36,209 nt of DNA, taken from Oligoflexia bacterium (GTDB lineage Bacteria; Bdellovibrionota_C; UBA2361; JAFLCA01). The notes beneath the pieces are model-generated. The model saw only the letters and a program-made list of their open reading frames with translations. It did no database searches and was not told where the DNA came from. The stretch lies in assembly GCA_019694465.1 (NCBI GenBank), contig JAIBBV010000041.1, forward strand, positions 1-36,209, written 5' to 3'. The translations under genes were made by a program, and so were the position numbers. Positions within the stretch are counted from its first letter, which is position 1. Each line of letters begins with the position of its first letter. Below are positions 15,440 to 25,058 of the stretch, piece after piece.

Positions 15440-16690
15440 ATGAGTTCTTCTCAGCTTACCCAACGTGCATCGTCGATTCAAAGCTTAGCGCATGCGCTCT
15501 TTCGCGCTGAACTTAGCGACGATCAAGTCCGAGCGCTGCCTGCCCAAAGTCTTTACCTGGCGATAAAGCACTTGGGACTCCCGTCCTGCTCTGACATCTT
15601 GGAAGCTGCTGGAATTGAGCAGTGTCGCCTTTTAATGGACTTGGATCTCTGGAATAAAGATGAGTTTAGCGAAGATAATTTTTGGGAATGGTTATCGGTC
15701 GCAGACGAGGATCATGGCTTAAAAGTTCTGCAAAAGATCCTCAAGAGCATGGACCTGCGCCTAATTTCTATGATGATTGGGCGTTACGTTTCAGTTAAGA
15801 CATTCGAGGAAAAGACGGATAACCCCCCAGCCCCAGGCTTCTATACACCAGATCAAGGCCATACCTGGCTGATGGTAAATATCCAAGAAGGCACGCGCCA
15901 CTTTTTACTAACAAGACTATTAGCGCTTGTTTTTGAAACTAACGCCGAGCTTTTCTACCAACTCCTATCGGTACCTGGGGTTGCAACGCACACTGAGCTG
16001 GAAGAAGAGGCTTTCCAAGATCGTAGCAAGCGATTAGAAGCCTTGGGGGTGCCCGATCAGGCGTACGCATTTGAGCTGCACGCCCCTCTTGATGCCGCTC
16101 ACGCTCTCGCGGCAGTAGCGGAGCAGAACGAACGAACTATCATTCAAGATATAGATGCGGTGTACCCTCTGATATATGACGCACGCTTAAGTGGACCGCT
16201 GGAAGAGCTTTGGAGGCATATACCTGACAGGGGAGAATCAGAGGCTGAATTAACACTAATAATCAATGCTGCGATTGTGCGCTTTGGCATTCAACATTTT
16301 GAACAAGATGCAGTAAGACTATTAGCTCAAAAGGTTAAGGGTGCGATTAGCTTGGGCCTAGAGGTCTTATTATCCAAGAGTAAGTTTTCCCCTAAAGAGC
16401 TTTACCAGGCACTAGGGCTGCAGAAACTTTATCGAGTTGGCCTAGCTTATCTAATGCACCTAGGCAAACTCGCCCATCGCGTTAATGCAAATGCGCAACA
16501 ACTTGAAGACAAAAACTCTGCTCTATTCTTATCGCTAGCTGGCGCACGAGAAGCGTTTCCAGTCGCTCCAGAAATACTAAGTAGCGACGGCGTTTTTTCT
16601 GCTCCACATCAGGAGGTAACCCCTAGCTTTCGCCCCTTTGAGCATTTGGCGGAAGTAAAAGCAGTGCAGGAACTGCTTAAAAGCTTATAG
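15440..16690 (+). CDS. DUF6178-like protein of unknown function
   Basis: This 416-residue, mostly alpha-helical cytoplasmic protein resembles the DUF6178 family, which I recall from deltaproteobacteria. The resemblance is strongest in the N-terminal part, around IEQCRLLMDLDLWNKDEFSE and the following FWEWLSVADE (about 60-95). No catalytic motif or membrane segment is visible. It starts 36 nt after infC and is probably co-transcribed with it. An AAGGAG exists about 24 nt upstream of the ATG at 15440, too far for a normal ribosome site, so initiation may be weak or coupled. Family assignment is from memory of sequence style and not verified. Confidence 0.7.
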   Translation: MSSSQLTQRASSIQSLAHALFRAELSDDQVRALPAQSLYLAIKHLGLPSCSDILEAAGIEQCRLLMDLDLWNKDEFSEDNFWEWLSVADEDHGLKVLQKILKSMDLRLISMMIGRYVSVKTFEEKTDNPPAPGFYTPDQGHTWLMVNIQEGTRHFLLTRLLALVFETNAELFYQLLSVPGVATHTELEEEAFQDRSKRLEALGVPDQAYAFELHAPLDAAHALAAVAEQNERTIIQDIDAVYPLIYDARLSGPLEELWRHIPDRGESEAELTLIINAAIVRFGIQHFEQDAVRLLAQKVKGAISLGLEVLLSKSKFSPKELYQALGLQKLYRVGLAYLMHLGKLAHRVNANAQQLEDKNSALFLSLAGAREAFPVAPEILSSDGVFSAPHQEVTPSFRPFEHLAEVKAVQELLKSL

Positions 16691-16890
16691 GCCGACGCGG
16701 GCTCCCCGGCGCGACTAAAACATTGGTTTCCTCATAGTGCTATTTTTCCAGTACTCTGCTTGGCATTTGTTATTGCGCCAAGGCAAATAAAACTAATGAT
16801 TTCTATAGCTGCTCATGTATGTGAGGTTAAGTCCGCATAACCTTTGGTCGACTATAAAATGTGCCTTTGGGTTACGAAAAAAGCCAAGCA

Positions 16891-19629
16891 ATGCTCCATC
16901 GATTCCGCTATACATTTTGCCTAAGTGCGACCCTTGCTTTCGCCATGCCAGCAGCCCAGGCTGACATCCTCGTCGCAGACGGTTCCAATATAATTAAAAC
17001 AGATGACACAGGATCCAACGCCACAACATTCATTTCTGGTGGCGGAAAAGGGATGTTCTTTGAACCCACCTCTGAGAAGTTGTACTTTGTGGGGCCCTCC
17101 AATTCGATCAAGCGCGCGGATCGAGACGGAAGTAATGTAGTAACCCTTGTTAGCTCCGCCGGCACTAATGTTATTGACCTAGTGGTTGACTTAACAAACA
17201 ACAAAATTTACTGGACAGAATCGACTGGCTCGGGCGCCATAAGAAAATCGGACTTGGATGGCAGCAATGTGGCCGATCTTATTACCGGACTAACTTTCCC
17301 ATACGGTATATCGATCGACGAAGGCGCTGGATACATATACTTTACTCAGTCAACCGAGCTAATGCGGGCTGACTTAGATGGCACGAACTTAACCTCTATG
17401 TTCTATGACTCCTTGGACGTTGGGCTCATGCCGTTTCTGACAATTCACTCTGGGAAAATCTATTGGTCCAACAACACCAACGACAAGATAAAACGCGGCG
17501 ACATCATTTCAGGCACTATTAGCGCTCCTTCAGTCGTCACGCTCGTTAGTGGCACTAATGCGAATGATGCACAAGGAATTGCCTACGACACTTCTGGTGA
17601 CAGAATAATTTACATCGGTCAGCCCAGCGCTGGGATTGGACTGTCCGCAGTCAACTTAGACGGGACAGGCCAAACGAATCTAAGTGCGCAAACTGGGTAT
17701 GACATTATTGTAAACTACACCACTGCCACTAACACGCCTACGCCCACTACAACCCCATCCCCAACAGCAACTCTCACCCCCACTGCTACGACAACAAATA
17801 CTCCAACAACAACCGCCACCCCTACTCAAACTTACACCCCTACTTTAACGCCCACGGCAACAGCCTCGCCGACGATTACCCTAACAGCCACGATTACTTC
17901 AACCCCGACACTAACACCAACTCAGACTGCGACACCGACTGCCACTTACACACCAACTTTGGCTGTTCCGTCAGAAGTTAGCGTTCTTTACTCGTCATTT
18001 TACGATAATAAGATCTCAAATATCTCAAGGGCTTCGGGGATCGAGTCAGTCTTGCGATCAGGAAACCCAGACGCCCTTACCCCGCATGGCCTAACCTTTT
18101 CCAAGACGCAAGAACGCTTTTACTGGACGGACTATGTAGGAATAATTTACAGCGCAAAGACTGACGGATCAGATGTAAGGTTTTTTTCAACTGTTCCAAT
18201 TTCAAGCGACAATTTTCAAGTCTCGCTAGCAGTTGACGATACAACCGGCTACGTCTTCGCCAGTGAAGGCTTCAAGATCTTTCGCTACAATCAAGTTGGT
18301 CAGAGGTCAGAAATCTATAGTGACGGTCTCTACATTAATGGCCTAGGCGTGGTACGTGGCGATGGATTTGCAAAATTATGTTGGCTAGATCCGTTCAACC
18401 ACATGGGAATTAACTGCTCGGAGCTGAATGGCTCAAGCGCCAGTGTAGTGCAATCGCTCACCGGCGGAACCGACCTTTTCGTACTACAAACGAACCAAGG
18501 GAGCAGGATTCTCACTGCCAATCATAGCGGCGACGTGTATTTCACAAAGTTGGATGCTGGCGGAGTAGTCTCGCATGCAAAAATTGCGACTGGACTGGGA
18601 AACATTCAACAGATCTCTGCCTATCCTAGCAAGAATGTAAGCGGCGAGTTTGTAATAGTTGGAATCCGAGACGTCGGTTCCGCTCGTAACCTCTTCTATG
18701 CGGCCGGCAATAATTCAAATGGAAAATTCTTCAAACTCACTTCCACGCAAACTCCATATGACCTCGCCCCAATTACTCTTTACACAACACCAGTGCCCAC
18801 CGCTACTCCTAACAACAGTGGCGGCTACACGTTGTCAGGCACGGTGTATATGCAAGGAACTCCCGGCCCTACCCCGCCAAAGGGCTCTGATGTAACTGTC
18901 TATCTTGCAAAGGCAACTCCCACTGCAGCTGCGCAGGCAGCGCAGATCACTTTAGCATCCTCAGCAAGCTCAAAGTTTATTTACCCGCAGAGTACAACCC
19001 TCGCTTCAAATGGGGAGTACACATTTAAGGATCTCGCTCCAGGTGACTACGTACTGACTTTCGACAGCGATCGCCGTGAGCTGATGCTTACATCCATCCT
19101 TGCAAGTGCTGGAGAAACAGTTGATCCAATTTTCTCATCTGCCAAGGAAATTAATAGCTCTTGCAAACAAACTGACAAAGCTAAATTAGTTTCCAAGGCC
19201 GAGAAGGCTATCAAGGCGCAGTTCGCTTATGGCATTGAAAGAGTAGTTTGGCTTAGGGGTAAAGCTACTACTGCCCTATCGGGGGCTAAAAGGACCGCGC
19301 TTCTGGCAAAACTAACTTCTTTTGAAGCCAAGCTCCGCACTGCTATGTCGAACGCCTTAGAGGCTACGCGAGAGCTACCCAAGCTGGTACTTGCATGCAC
19401 CGACACAACAAACTGCGTGGAGGTTAAAATGACCACCTATAAGGCAAGAGCACTGAAGGCAATTAGCAAAATAAATACAGCCGCTAGCTCAGTAATCGAC
19501 AACAGCACAAAGGTTCCGTCTATCAGCAACTTTATCCGAGCAAGCTACAAGGCAAAACTCAGCGCTCTAACGGCTAAGGCGGCTTACAACACAAAGGCCC
19601 TGCCAACTGTTACAGATGTGTGCAGCTAG
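16891..19629 (+). CDS. Secreted YWTD-type beta-propeller protein with Thr/Pro linker
   Basis: This is a large exported protein (912 residues from ATG 16891; an in-frame GTG lies at 16861). The signal peptide ends near AAQA, about residue 24. Residues about 25-275 are YWTD-type propeller repeats (KIYWTESTGSGAIRKSDLDG, YIYFTQS...MRADLDGTN, KIYWSNN). Residues about 277-357 are an almost pure Thr/Pro/Ala linker. A second propeller-like half begins near 365 with ERFYWTDYVGIIYSAKTDGS. Residues about 645-735 look like a carboxypeptidase-regulatory/CnaB-type beta sandwich (SGTVYMQGTPG ... GEYTFKDLAPGDYVLTFDSD). The last about 170 residues are Ala/Lys-rich helix. Its likely role is cell-surface binding or scaffolding. 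No catalytic site is seen. No Shine-Dalgarno site is obvious at either start. Confidence 0.8.
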   Translation: MLHRFRYTFCLSATLAFAMPAAQADILVADGSNIIKTDDTGSNATTFISGGGKGMFFEPTSEKLYFVGPSNSIKRADRDGSNVVTLVSSAGTNVIDLVVDLTNNKIYWTESTGSGAIRKSDLDGSNVADLITGLTFPYGISIDEGAGYIYFTQSTELMRADLDGTNLTSMFYDSLDVGLMPFLTIHSGKIYWSNNTNDKIKRGDIISGTISAPSVVTLVSGTNANDAQGIAYDTSGDRIIYIGQPSAGIGLSAVNLDGTGQTNLSAQTGYDIIVNYTTATNTPTPTTTPSPTATLTPTATTTNTPTTTATPTQTYTPTLTPTATASPTITLTATITSTPTLTPTQTATPTATYTPTLAVPSEVSVLYSSFYDNKISNISRASGIESVLRSGNPDALTPHGLTFSKTQERFYWTDYVGIIYSAKTDGSDVRFFSTVPISSDNFQVSLAVDDTTGYVFASEGFKIFRYNQVGQRSEIYSDGLYINGLGVVRGDGFAKLCWLDPFNHMGINCSELNGSSASVVQSLTGGTDLFVLQTNQGSRILTANHSGDVYFTKLDAGGVVSHAKIATGLGNIQQISAYPSKNVSGEFVIVGIRDVGSARNLFYAAGNNSNGKFFKLTSTQTPYDLAPITLYTTPVPTATPNNSGGYTLSGTVYMQGTPGPTPPKGSDVTVYLAKATPTAAAQAAQITLASSASSKFIYPQSTTLASNGEYTFKDLAPGDYVLTFDSDRRELMLTSILASAGETVDPIFSSAKEINSSCKQTDKAKLVSKAEKAIKAQFAYGIERVVWLRGKATTALSGAKRTALLAKLTSFEAKLRTAMSNALEATRELPKLVLACTDTTNCVEVKMTTYKARALKAISKINTAASSVIDNSTKVPSISNFIRASYKAKLSALTAKAAYNTKALPTVTDVCS
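17719..17961 (+). repeat. Low-complexity coding repeat, Thr/Pro-rich linker
   Basis: About 240 bp encode an irregular run of TPT, TAT and SPT units with very little else. Codons for Thr and Pro vary (ACT, ACC, ACA, ACG, CCT, CCC, CCA, CCG), so selection appears to act on the peptide and not on the DNA repeat. A second such linker is at 35729-35856 on the other strand. Confidence 0.85.
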
Positions 19630-20054
19630 ACTGAATCGCCTCAAACTTGTATCGGTGCTTATTATGAGCATCTAATGGCAGTGAGGCCCCAACACCCATG
19701 GAGGGCGAATCCCTATTTGGGAGATCCACATACGCATTATTTCTTCTAAATCTTGCAAGGTAATAATGATGGCATGGAAACAACCCGCTAACCGTCCATC
19801 ACAGACCAGTTCTATGCACCGACCTAAAGGTGAGGCTCATGAGGGAACCAATCTGCCTCACATTACCGCAACCTATTCACCCAATTAGCTATAGCTCCTA
19901 TCATCTGCAAAACGAGCCCCGCATTTCCACAAATTAGTTAAAACAATTCAATAGCCTATCCAAGCACAGATCAATGCTAATTACGTGGCACAAGGGTTGC
20001 ACGCCCCCATTGTGCGCATTTTGCACACCAGCGCACACAAATGAGAGCGCGAAT
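19630..20054. other. Intergenic stretch upstream of the glycoside hydrolase-like gene
   Basis: This stretch has about 425 bp with no credible gene. A 7-bp inverted repeat (TGTGCGC at 20011-20017, GCGCACA at 20031-20037) sits 18 bp before the start codon and could be an operator or leader hairpin. No terminator was recognised behind the propeller protein gene. Confidence 0.5.
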
Positions 20055-22202
20055 ATGCCGTACCGCCAAAGTTCGGAAATAGTCACAAAGACAAAATGGC
20101 AACTATGTTGGTTCGCGCTGCTATCGGCTTTGCTTTTACTAACATTCCCCCAGCTTGTCCTTGCACAGGTAATTTTTGGTAAACCCACCCAAGATCCAAT
20201 TAACGGCAACATCCCTAGACTAGAACTACCTGCTCCGCTCTTGCCTGCTGGACAGTCAATTACCGCACAACTCTATGGGACTCGCGCCAGTAATCAAAAT
20301 GGCCTGCTGCTCTTCTCAGATCAGCCGATTGCTGCTACCCGTTACCTGGGAGCTTATCTAAACGTAGTCCCTTCGTATCGCGGTCAGATTACCAACGTGA
20401 TTCGGGTTAGTCTTGTCAGCACTGCTGGGGCGCTTAGCACAGCTACGATTTCGAGCCCGCTACCATCCGGACGACTATTCCTGCAATTGTTTGTAGAAAC
20501 TGGCAATCGTTCATATGCGGCCAGCGCCGGCAATTATATAGAGGTGAGTTCATCACCTCCAAGCAATAATCCATTTAATAGTGATTCGCTCTTAGGCACT
20601 AATATTGCTTCAGTGGATCGCCAAGAACTGGGCATTAACAAATTCAAATATTCCCGTCCATGGGTTTCAGGTGGATATAGCCCAACGACCGGCTATGGAG
20701 AGTGGGAGAACAGCATGCTGATTAACACTGACAGCAGCGGCTATGTCACGAGCCTATTACCGGGTCAATGTGTTCGAACTAGGGTCGAAGATGGGCGTGG
20801 AGTAACACCCAGCCCTCGGCGTATGATTGTCCGTTACACTGGTGATGGTCGTATCGACTATTGGGGTGGAGGAACAAAAATTTTATCTCTATCAACCCCT
20901 GGTAGAGATGTTGTGGACATAGATGCTGGCAGCACAGGATTCTGGATGTTCATTCCTCAGATCAACCCAGCTAATTACATTCGAAATATTAGCGTCATCA
21001 ATGCTGAGTTAGAACCCATGTCTCAACAGGGCGCTTTGCTTGACCCGATGTTCCTTCAGAGGACCTTGCCTTACTCAATAGTGCGCTTATCCTTTCTCCA
21101 AAAGATCAACACCATTGTTTCGGTGCAGTGGGCTGACAGACCTCGCTTAGATGACGCGCGCTGGTATTCGAAGGGTGTACCTTTAGAGTTCCTGATATCT
21201 CTTGCAAACCAGCTCAAGGTCAACCCGTGGTTCTCAGTGAACTACCTGCTAGATGACAGCACAGTCACACAAATGGCCACACTTATACGCGACACCTTAG
21301 ATCCAAGCTTAAAAGTATACATCGAGCACGGCAATGAATTATGGAATACAGGCGGACTAGAGTTTGGCACACAGCATGCCTACGCGCTGGCCAGGGGCGC
21401 CGCTCTAAATTTCGGCCCATCTAACGATTATTACACAGCACTAAAATACCACGCCTACCGTTCGGTTCAAATTTTCAATATTTTTGAGAGTGTGTTCGGT
21501 GGGCGAAGTCGCTTAGTGCGAGTGTTAGGTACCCACTGGGCCAACACCGGTACCACCAATACTATCGCATCATTCCAAAATGCCTTCCAACACGCTGACG
21601 CCATGGCCGGCGCACCTTACTTTGGGCAAATGGTGGACACTTCCAACGTGAATCACTACCTGTCAATGACAGTCAATCAGCTTCTAGATGAGGTTGAACA
21701 GATTGAAATACCGCGGGTTGCAGGGATGATATCAACATTCACTCAAGCCGTGAGTACATTTGGCTTGCGCCCAATAACCTATGAAGGGGGTCAGCATCTG
21801 CAGGCTGTAGGTATAGTCAATCAAAATTCAACCATTACAAATCTTCTTAACGCTGCTAATCGGCATCCCCGTATGTACGATATATATGCTCAGTACCTTA
21901 ACGAATGGCGAGCAAGAGGAGGACGGGAGTTTGTCCATTTCACAGACGTATCACAATTCACTAATTGGGATAGTTGGGGCAGCCGTGAATACCTGTATCA
22001 GGATCCCACGCAAGCTCCCAAATTCTTAGAATTAATGAGTTGGCTGGTTACCAATAGACGTGTTAGCGCTCAAAGATTGAGCAGTCAACAACGAAAACAG
22101 GCACGCCACAGGCATCTGACGCGAGCCCAGACTACAAAGGAAATTCGCCGGCTCGCGCGAATCGCCTTCAGAAAACAGAGAAGCAGGTTTTTGATCAGCT
22201 AG
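20055..22202 (+). CDS. Secreted glycoside hydrolase-like protein (clan GH-A type TIM barrel)
   Basis: Numbered from ATG 20055 (GAGAG seven bases upstream) the product has 715 residues. A signal peptide (hydrophobic about 18-36) ends near VLAQ. Residues about 40-165 form an N-terminal beta domain. Residues about 170-330 look like a carbohydrate-binding-like beta region. From about 330 the sequence follows a family I recall mainly from Planctomycetes annotated as cellulose-binding proteins (NPANYIRNISVI, SVQWADRP, VPLEFLISLANQLKVNPWFS). The clan GH-A acid/base is probably Glu428 in YIEHGNELWN and the nucleophile Glu577 in TYEGGQH. The C-terminal about 50 residues are Arg/Lys/Gln-rich, an unusual basic tail. 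It is probably a secreted polysaccharidase; the substrate is unknown. Confidence 0.8.
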   Translation: MPYRQSSEIVTKTKWQLCWFALLSALLLLTFPQLVLAQVIFGKPTQDPINGNIPRLELPAPLLPAGQSITAQLYGTRASNQNGLLLFSDQPIAATRYLGAYLNVVPSYRGQITNVIRVSLVSTAGALSTATISSPLPSGRLFLQLFVETGNRSYAASAGNYIEVSSSPPSNNPFNSDSLLGTNIASVDRQELGINKFKYSRPWVSGGYSPTTGYGEWENSMLINTDSSGYVTSLLPGQCVRTRVEDGRGVTPSPRRMIVRYTGDGRIDYWGGGTKILSLSTPGRDVVDIDAGSTGFWMFIPQINPANYIRNISVINAELEPMSQQGALLDPMFLQRTLPYSIVRLSFLQKINTIVSVQWADRPRLDDARWYSKGVPLEFLISLANQLKVNPWFSVNYLLDDSTVTQMATLIRDTLDPSLKVYIEHGNELWNTGGLEFGTQHAYALARGAALNFGPSNDYYTALKYHAYRSVQIFNIFESVFGGRSRLVRVLGTHWANTGTTNTIASFQNAFQHADAMAGAPYFGQMVDTSNVNHYLSMTVNQLLDEVEQIEIPRVAGMISTFTQAVSTFGLRPITYEGGQHLQAVGIVNQNSTITNLLNAANRHPRMYDIYAQYLNEWRARGGREFVHFTDVSQFTNWDSWGSREYLYQDPTQAPKFLELMSWLVTNRRVSAQRLSSQQRKQARHRHLTRAQTTKEIRRLARIAFRKQRSRFLIS

Positions 22203-22270
22203 AGTTTGAGGTATGCACGGAGAAAATATTGGCCTAGCAACGCCCAATTGTTGGAGGTTATCAATTAATT

Positions 22271-22852
22271 ATGTTTTTTAAACTTTCTCAAAGCAAAGGT
22301 AGATTTTTTTACTACCTACTAACCCTTCTCATCTGCGGGACCCAAAGCGTTTATGCTCAGCTTACAGATTCCAATTACTGCTTCGTAAATTCGAGCCCAC
22401 TATGGGGGTTCTGTATTAACAACGTCTATTTCGGCGTGCCCAGCAATCCAGCGCCATTCAGCACATTGGTTACAAACGAGGGCTTTGCCGATGGCGTTCT
22501 CTACTACATTGATGCGAACAATCAGGTGCGGACTGCACCAGGCGGAGTATTACTAAAAAATTCACTCATGACCCCCTATTTTCTTGGAGCTTCATCCGGC
22601 CCCCTACCAAATATTTTGTACAATGACCCGTGCGGCTATGCGGACCCTGTAACAAGTACTTTTGGAAACTTTACATCACAGACACTACTTCCGTTATCAG
22701 GAACAGGACCATCAAAGGAACTAATTGTTTGTTCTGATGTTCGCGCATTAGGTGGCATACGCCCACAGGAATTTTTCCTAATGCCCCTCAATACAACCAC
22801 GCCGTATACATCTCAAACAATCCAGATGAGTGCTCCAATTAACTTGCCATGA
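22271..22852 (+). CDS. Hypothetical secreted protein
   Basis: I do not recognise this 193-residue protein. A basic n-region and a hydrophobic core (FFYYLLTLLICGTQSVYAQ) make a Sec signal peptide cut near residue 29-30. The mature part is beta-rich and Asn/Pro/Ser/Gly-rich, with four to five Cys (for example NYCFVNSSPLWGFCINN and DPCGYADP), suggesting disulfides in the periplasm or outside. It lies 68 bp after the glycoside hydrolase-like gene on the same strand. A GGAGG about 13 bases before the ATG makes co-transcription likely. No catalytic signature is seen. Confidence 0.7.
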   Translation: MFFKLSQSKGRFFYYLLTLLICGTQSVYAQLTDSNYCFVNSSPLWGFCINNVYFGVPSNPAPFSTLVTNEGFADGVLYYIDANNQVRTAPGGVLLKNSLMTPYFLGASSGPLPNILYNDPCGYADPVTSTFGNFTSQTLLPLSGTGPSKELIVCSDVRALGGIRPQEFFLMPLNTTTPYTSQTIQMSAPINLP

Positions 22853-22876
22853 GTACGAACGGCTAGGAATTAGTTG

Positions 22877-22897
22877 ACCCCTTAGCGCCGGGGTTTA
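22877..22897 (+). terminator. Weak candidate terminator
   Basis: A 5-bp stem (ACCCC / GGGGT) with an 8-base loop is followed by TTATAC, placed 25 bp after the stop of the small secreted protein gene. The position is right for a terminator, but stem and U tract are weak. Confidence 0.3.
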
Positions 22898-23147
22898 TAC
22901 AAATAGGTAAAGGCTACCCGAATCGATTCTATCTGGACCAAAGCTTTAAGCAGACGCTCGAAGCGCATGCTTTCGAAGTCGAGAACATATTGCTCTACCA
23001 CAAGCGATATAGCTTTGAATGTTTGGCCAAAAAAGCACTTTAGTTTCATTGAAAGAGTAATAGCAAAGGCTGCTAGTGCCCCGAGTCTCAATTTTTCTAG
23101 AAATTACTGACTCAGGACACTAGCACTACTCTGGCTATTTACGCGTT

Positions 23148-24116
23148 TTAGCCTGGACAGAAACAGTTATCTACCATCACTGGCCTTCCGGTAGTAACAC
23201 AGTTACCCTTAATGATAAGTCTACGAGTACCACCTCCGACTGCTGGTGGAAGCCCTTGGTTGCCAAATGAGGTTGTCACTACTAACTGCGCATTTGCCGT
23301 TGTAGTACAACCCCCACCTCCGCACACGCATGGCACATCACCTTCAGGCAACGTCACAATGTAACCTGGAAGCTGGGTGGCCGCCTGCCAGGCGCAAGTG
23401 CATGCGGCTGCCAAAGCATTCGGCATGGCCTGGCAAGTTAGGATTTTGTTTTGCTTTTGGTTCAAGCAACGTTGCGCCGTATCGCAACTCCACTTGCCGG
23501 GCGTCGTACCACTTGGGGCAGTCCACGAAACATGGCACGGATGATTTTTATCTATATACACCGACCACCATTTTTCGAAATCAATCTGCAAAGCCGCTAG
23601 CTCATCAGGCGTTAAATTTGTCATGAGAGGCACTGATGGCGTCGGTGTAGGGGGCACTGTGCCCTGCTGACTAGATGGGCCGCTGCCTTGGCAACTTGGC
23701 ATTGGCCGTTGCCAAAAGGGGAAGATAGGCGAAGCTGGCACTGCAGTGACAGGCTGGCACAGCAAATCAAGATTCATTTCCGAAAACAAAATCGAATTGA
23801 GTCGAGTGAGAAGCTCAGGCGACGCGACTGCGATTTGATCCTGAAATAGTTGATAAATGCTGTTGGACTGCTCTGGCGGAGCACATAGATCCCAAGTGGC
23901 CTGACCGAACATATTTACACTTCCTACTGGAGCAGGGTGGCCATTTAATGAGCTGACAACCAGCGCCACTTCTGTTCCACGCATAAATTCGGCATGGATG
24001 TAGAAATATTGATTATCTACTTCTGTCATCCCCTCCTTGATATCGGCGGCCGCGAAGCCAGCACTAATCGCGCTAAAAAGTCCTAATCCTAGGCATAGCT
24101 TTGTTATTAGCTTCAT
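23148..24116 (-). CDS. Hypothetical Cys-rich secreted protein
   Basis: This 322-residue protein (from ATG 24116, with GAGGA eight bases upstream; a GTG at 24131 would lie over the ribosome site) is not recognised. The signal peptide (LITKLCLGLGLFSAISAGFA) is cut near AAA. The mature N-terminal half is mixed alpha/beta. A short Pro/Thr linker (TVPPTPTPSVP) lies near residue 155-170. The C-terminal half is rich in Cys (about 13), with patterns such as CTCAW, CVCGGGGC and a terminal CFCPG, pointing to a disulfide-bonded extracellular module. It is the second gene of a minus-strand pair, 126 bp behind the 198-residue secreted protein. Confidence 0.7.
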   Translation of the reverse strand: MKLITKLCLGLGLFSAISAGFAAADIKEGMTEVDNQYFYIHAEFMRGTEVALVVSSLNGHPAPVGSVNMFGQATWDLCAPPEQSNSIYQLFQDQIAVASPELLTRLNSILFSEMNLDLLCQPVTAVPASPIFPFWQRPMPSCQGSGPSSQQGTVPPTPTPSVPLMTNLTPDELAALQIDFEKWWSVYIDKNHPCHVSWTAPSGTTPGKWSCDTAQRCLNQKQNKILTCQAMPNALAAACTCAWQAATQLPGYIVTLPEGDVPCVCGGGGCTTTANAQLVVTTSFGNQGLPPAVGGGTRRLIIKGNCVTTGRPVMVDNCFCPG

Positions 24117-24242
24117 ATACTTTTTCCTCACTACTAAGACCTACTTGAGGTAGAGCTGCTAGTATTGCTTCTGACACACATTAAAAGCACACAGGCAGTT
24201 GCAAGAGGCAGCCCTAACCTCCGGTTTCTAAGAAATCGCTTG

Positions 24243-24839
24243 CTAGTTCTGACGCAATGGACCAACCACAATCGTGAATCCGCCCGAACTATAGGTGCCA
24301 CCATTTGGGCCAACTCCAGTCACGGCCTGGAAGATTGGGCTACCTATACTAAGTGGCATACATACTGGCGCTGGCTGTGGGCTGCCGGTGGGAGCACCTG
24401 CCGAACTAAAGACACTAACGATGCCGTCCTTTGCCTTGTTCAATGCCCAAGTGATGCCTGCCGTTACCACAATCTTGCCGGCTTCTTGAAGCAACTTGCG
24501 CCCCGCCAAGTAACAAAGAATTACCACCACAGGATTAGCGCTTGGAGCAATAACCGGATCGATTGTCATGGTTCCAGTTTGCGCAATTGAATCTAGAGTC
24601 ACGTCCAAGTTAGCGCACTCTTTGGGCCCACAAACAAATCCTATACCACTATTGTCGCCACCCAACATTAAGTCAGCCTGTGAGAATATCTCTCCAACCC
24701 CATTAGCCGACAAATTTATTCCGTCAGCTAATGCAGCACGTGCCCCAACTGAAAACATAATGGTCAATGAAAGCAGCACTAAGCTTAGGAGACGCCCAGT
24801 CTGAAACGAAGATACACTTATAGCAAATGAGAATCTCAT
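24243..24839 (-). CDS. Hypothetical secreted protein with hydrophobic segment
   Basis: This 198-residue protein is not recognised. It has a strong ribosome site (GGAGGTGA five bases before ATG 24839). The signal peptide is long, with core LLSLVLLSLTIMFSVGARAA, cut near ALA. The mature N-terminal part has paired Cys (GFVCGPKECANLD). A hydrophobic stretch near 105-130 (NPVVVILCYLAGRKLLQEAG) could be a membrane or amphipathic helix. The C-terminus is Gly/Ser/Pro-rich. It is probably the first gene of a unit with the Cys-rich protein downstream, and divergent from the TraB/ChaN-like gene. Confidence 0.68.
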   Translation of the reverse strand: MRFSFAISVSSFQTGRLLSLVLLSLTIMFSVGARAALADGINLSANGVGEIFSQADLMLGGDNSGIGFVCGPKECANLDVTLDSIAQTGTMTIDPVIAPSANPVVVILCYLAGRKLLQEAGKIVVTAGITWALNKAKDGIVSVFSSAGAPTGSPQPAPVCMPLSIGSPIFQAVTGVGPNGGTYSSGGFTIVVGPLRQN

Positions 24840-25058
24840 TGGCTCACCTCCGAAAATTAAGAATTAGGGTTAGAAAGTAAAGGAACAACGGCCACTGCTG
24901 CGCGCACCGGTGACTCACTTTAGACTCTGTAGCACAGCACAACGGCGTTGCAACGAGAAAAGTTGCTTAAGCACAATTTTATGTGGCAAAATCATTGGGT
25001 CAGCGCATAACATGCAATATTATTGCAGTTGCACAAACAGCGAAGAGCGAACGCCGTT

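Noticed and set aside
16745..16790. Inverted repeat CTTGGC/GCCAAG before the propeller gene as a terminator
   Set aside because: 12-base loop and no T tract; not convincing.
22882..23091. 69-codon minus-strand frame with a transposase-like feel
   Set aside because: TTG start without ribosome site, stop codon a few codons upstream, and no catalytic motif; no terminal repeats nearby.
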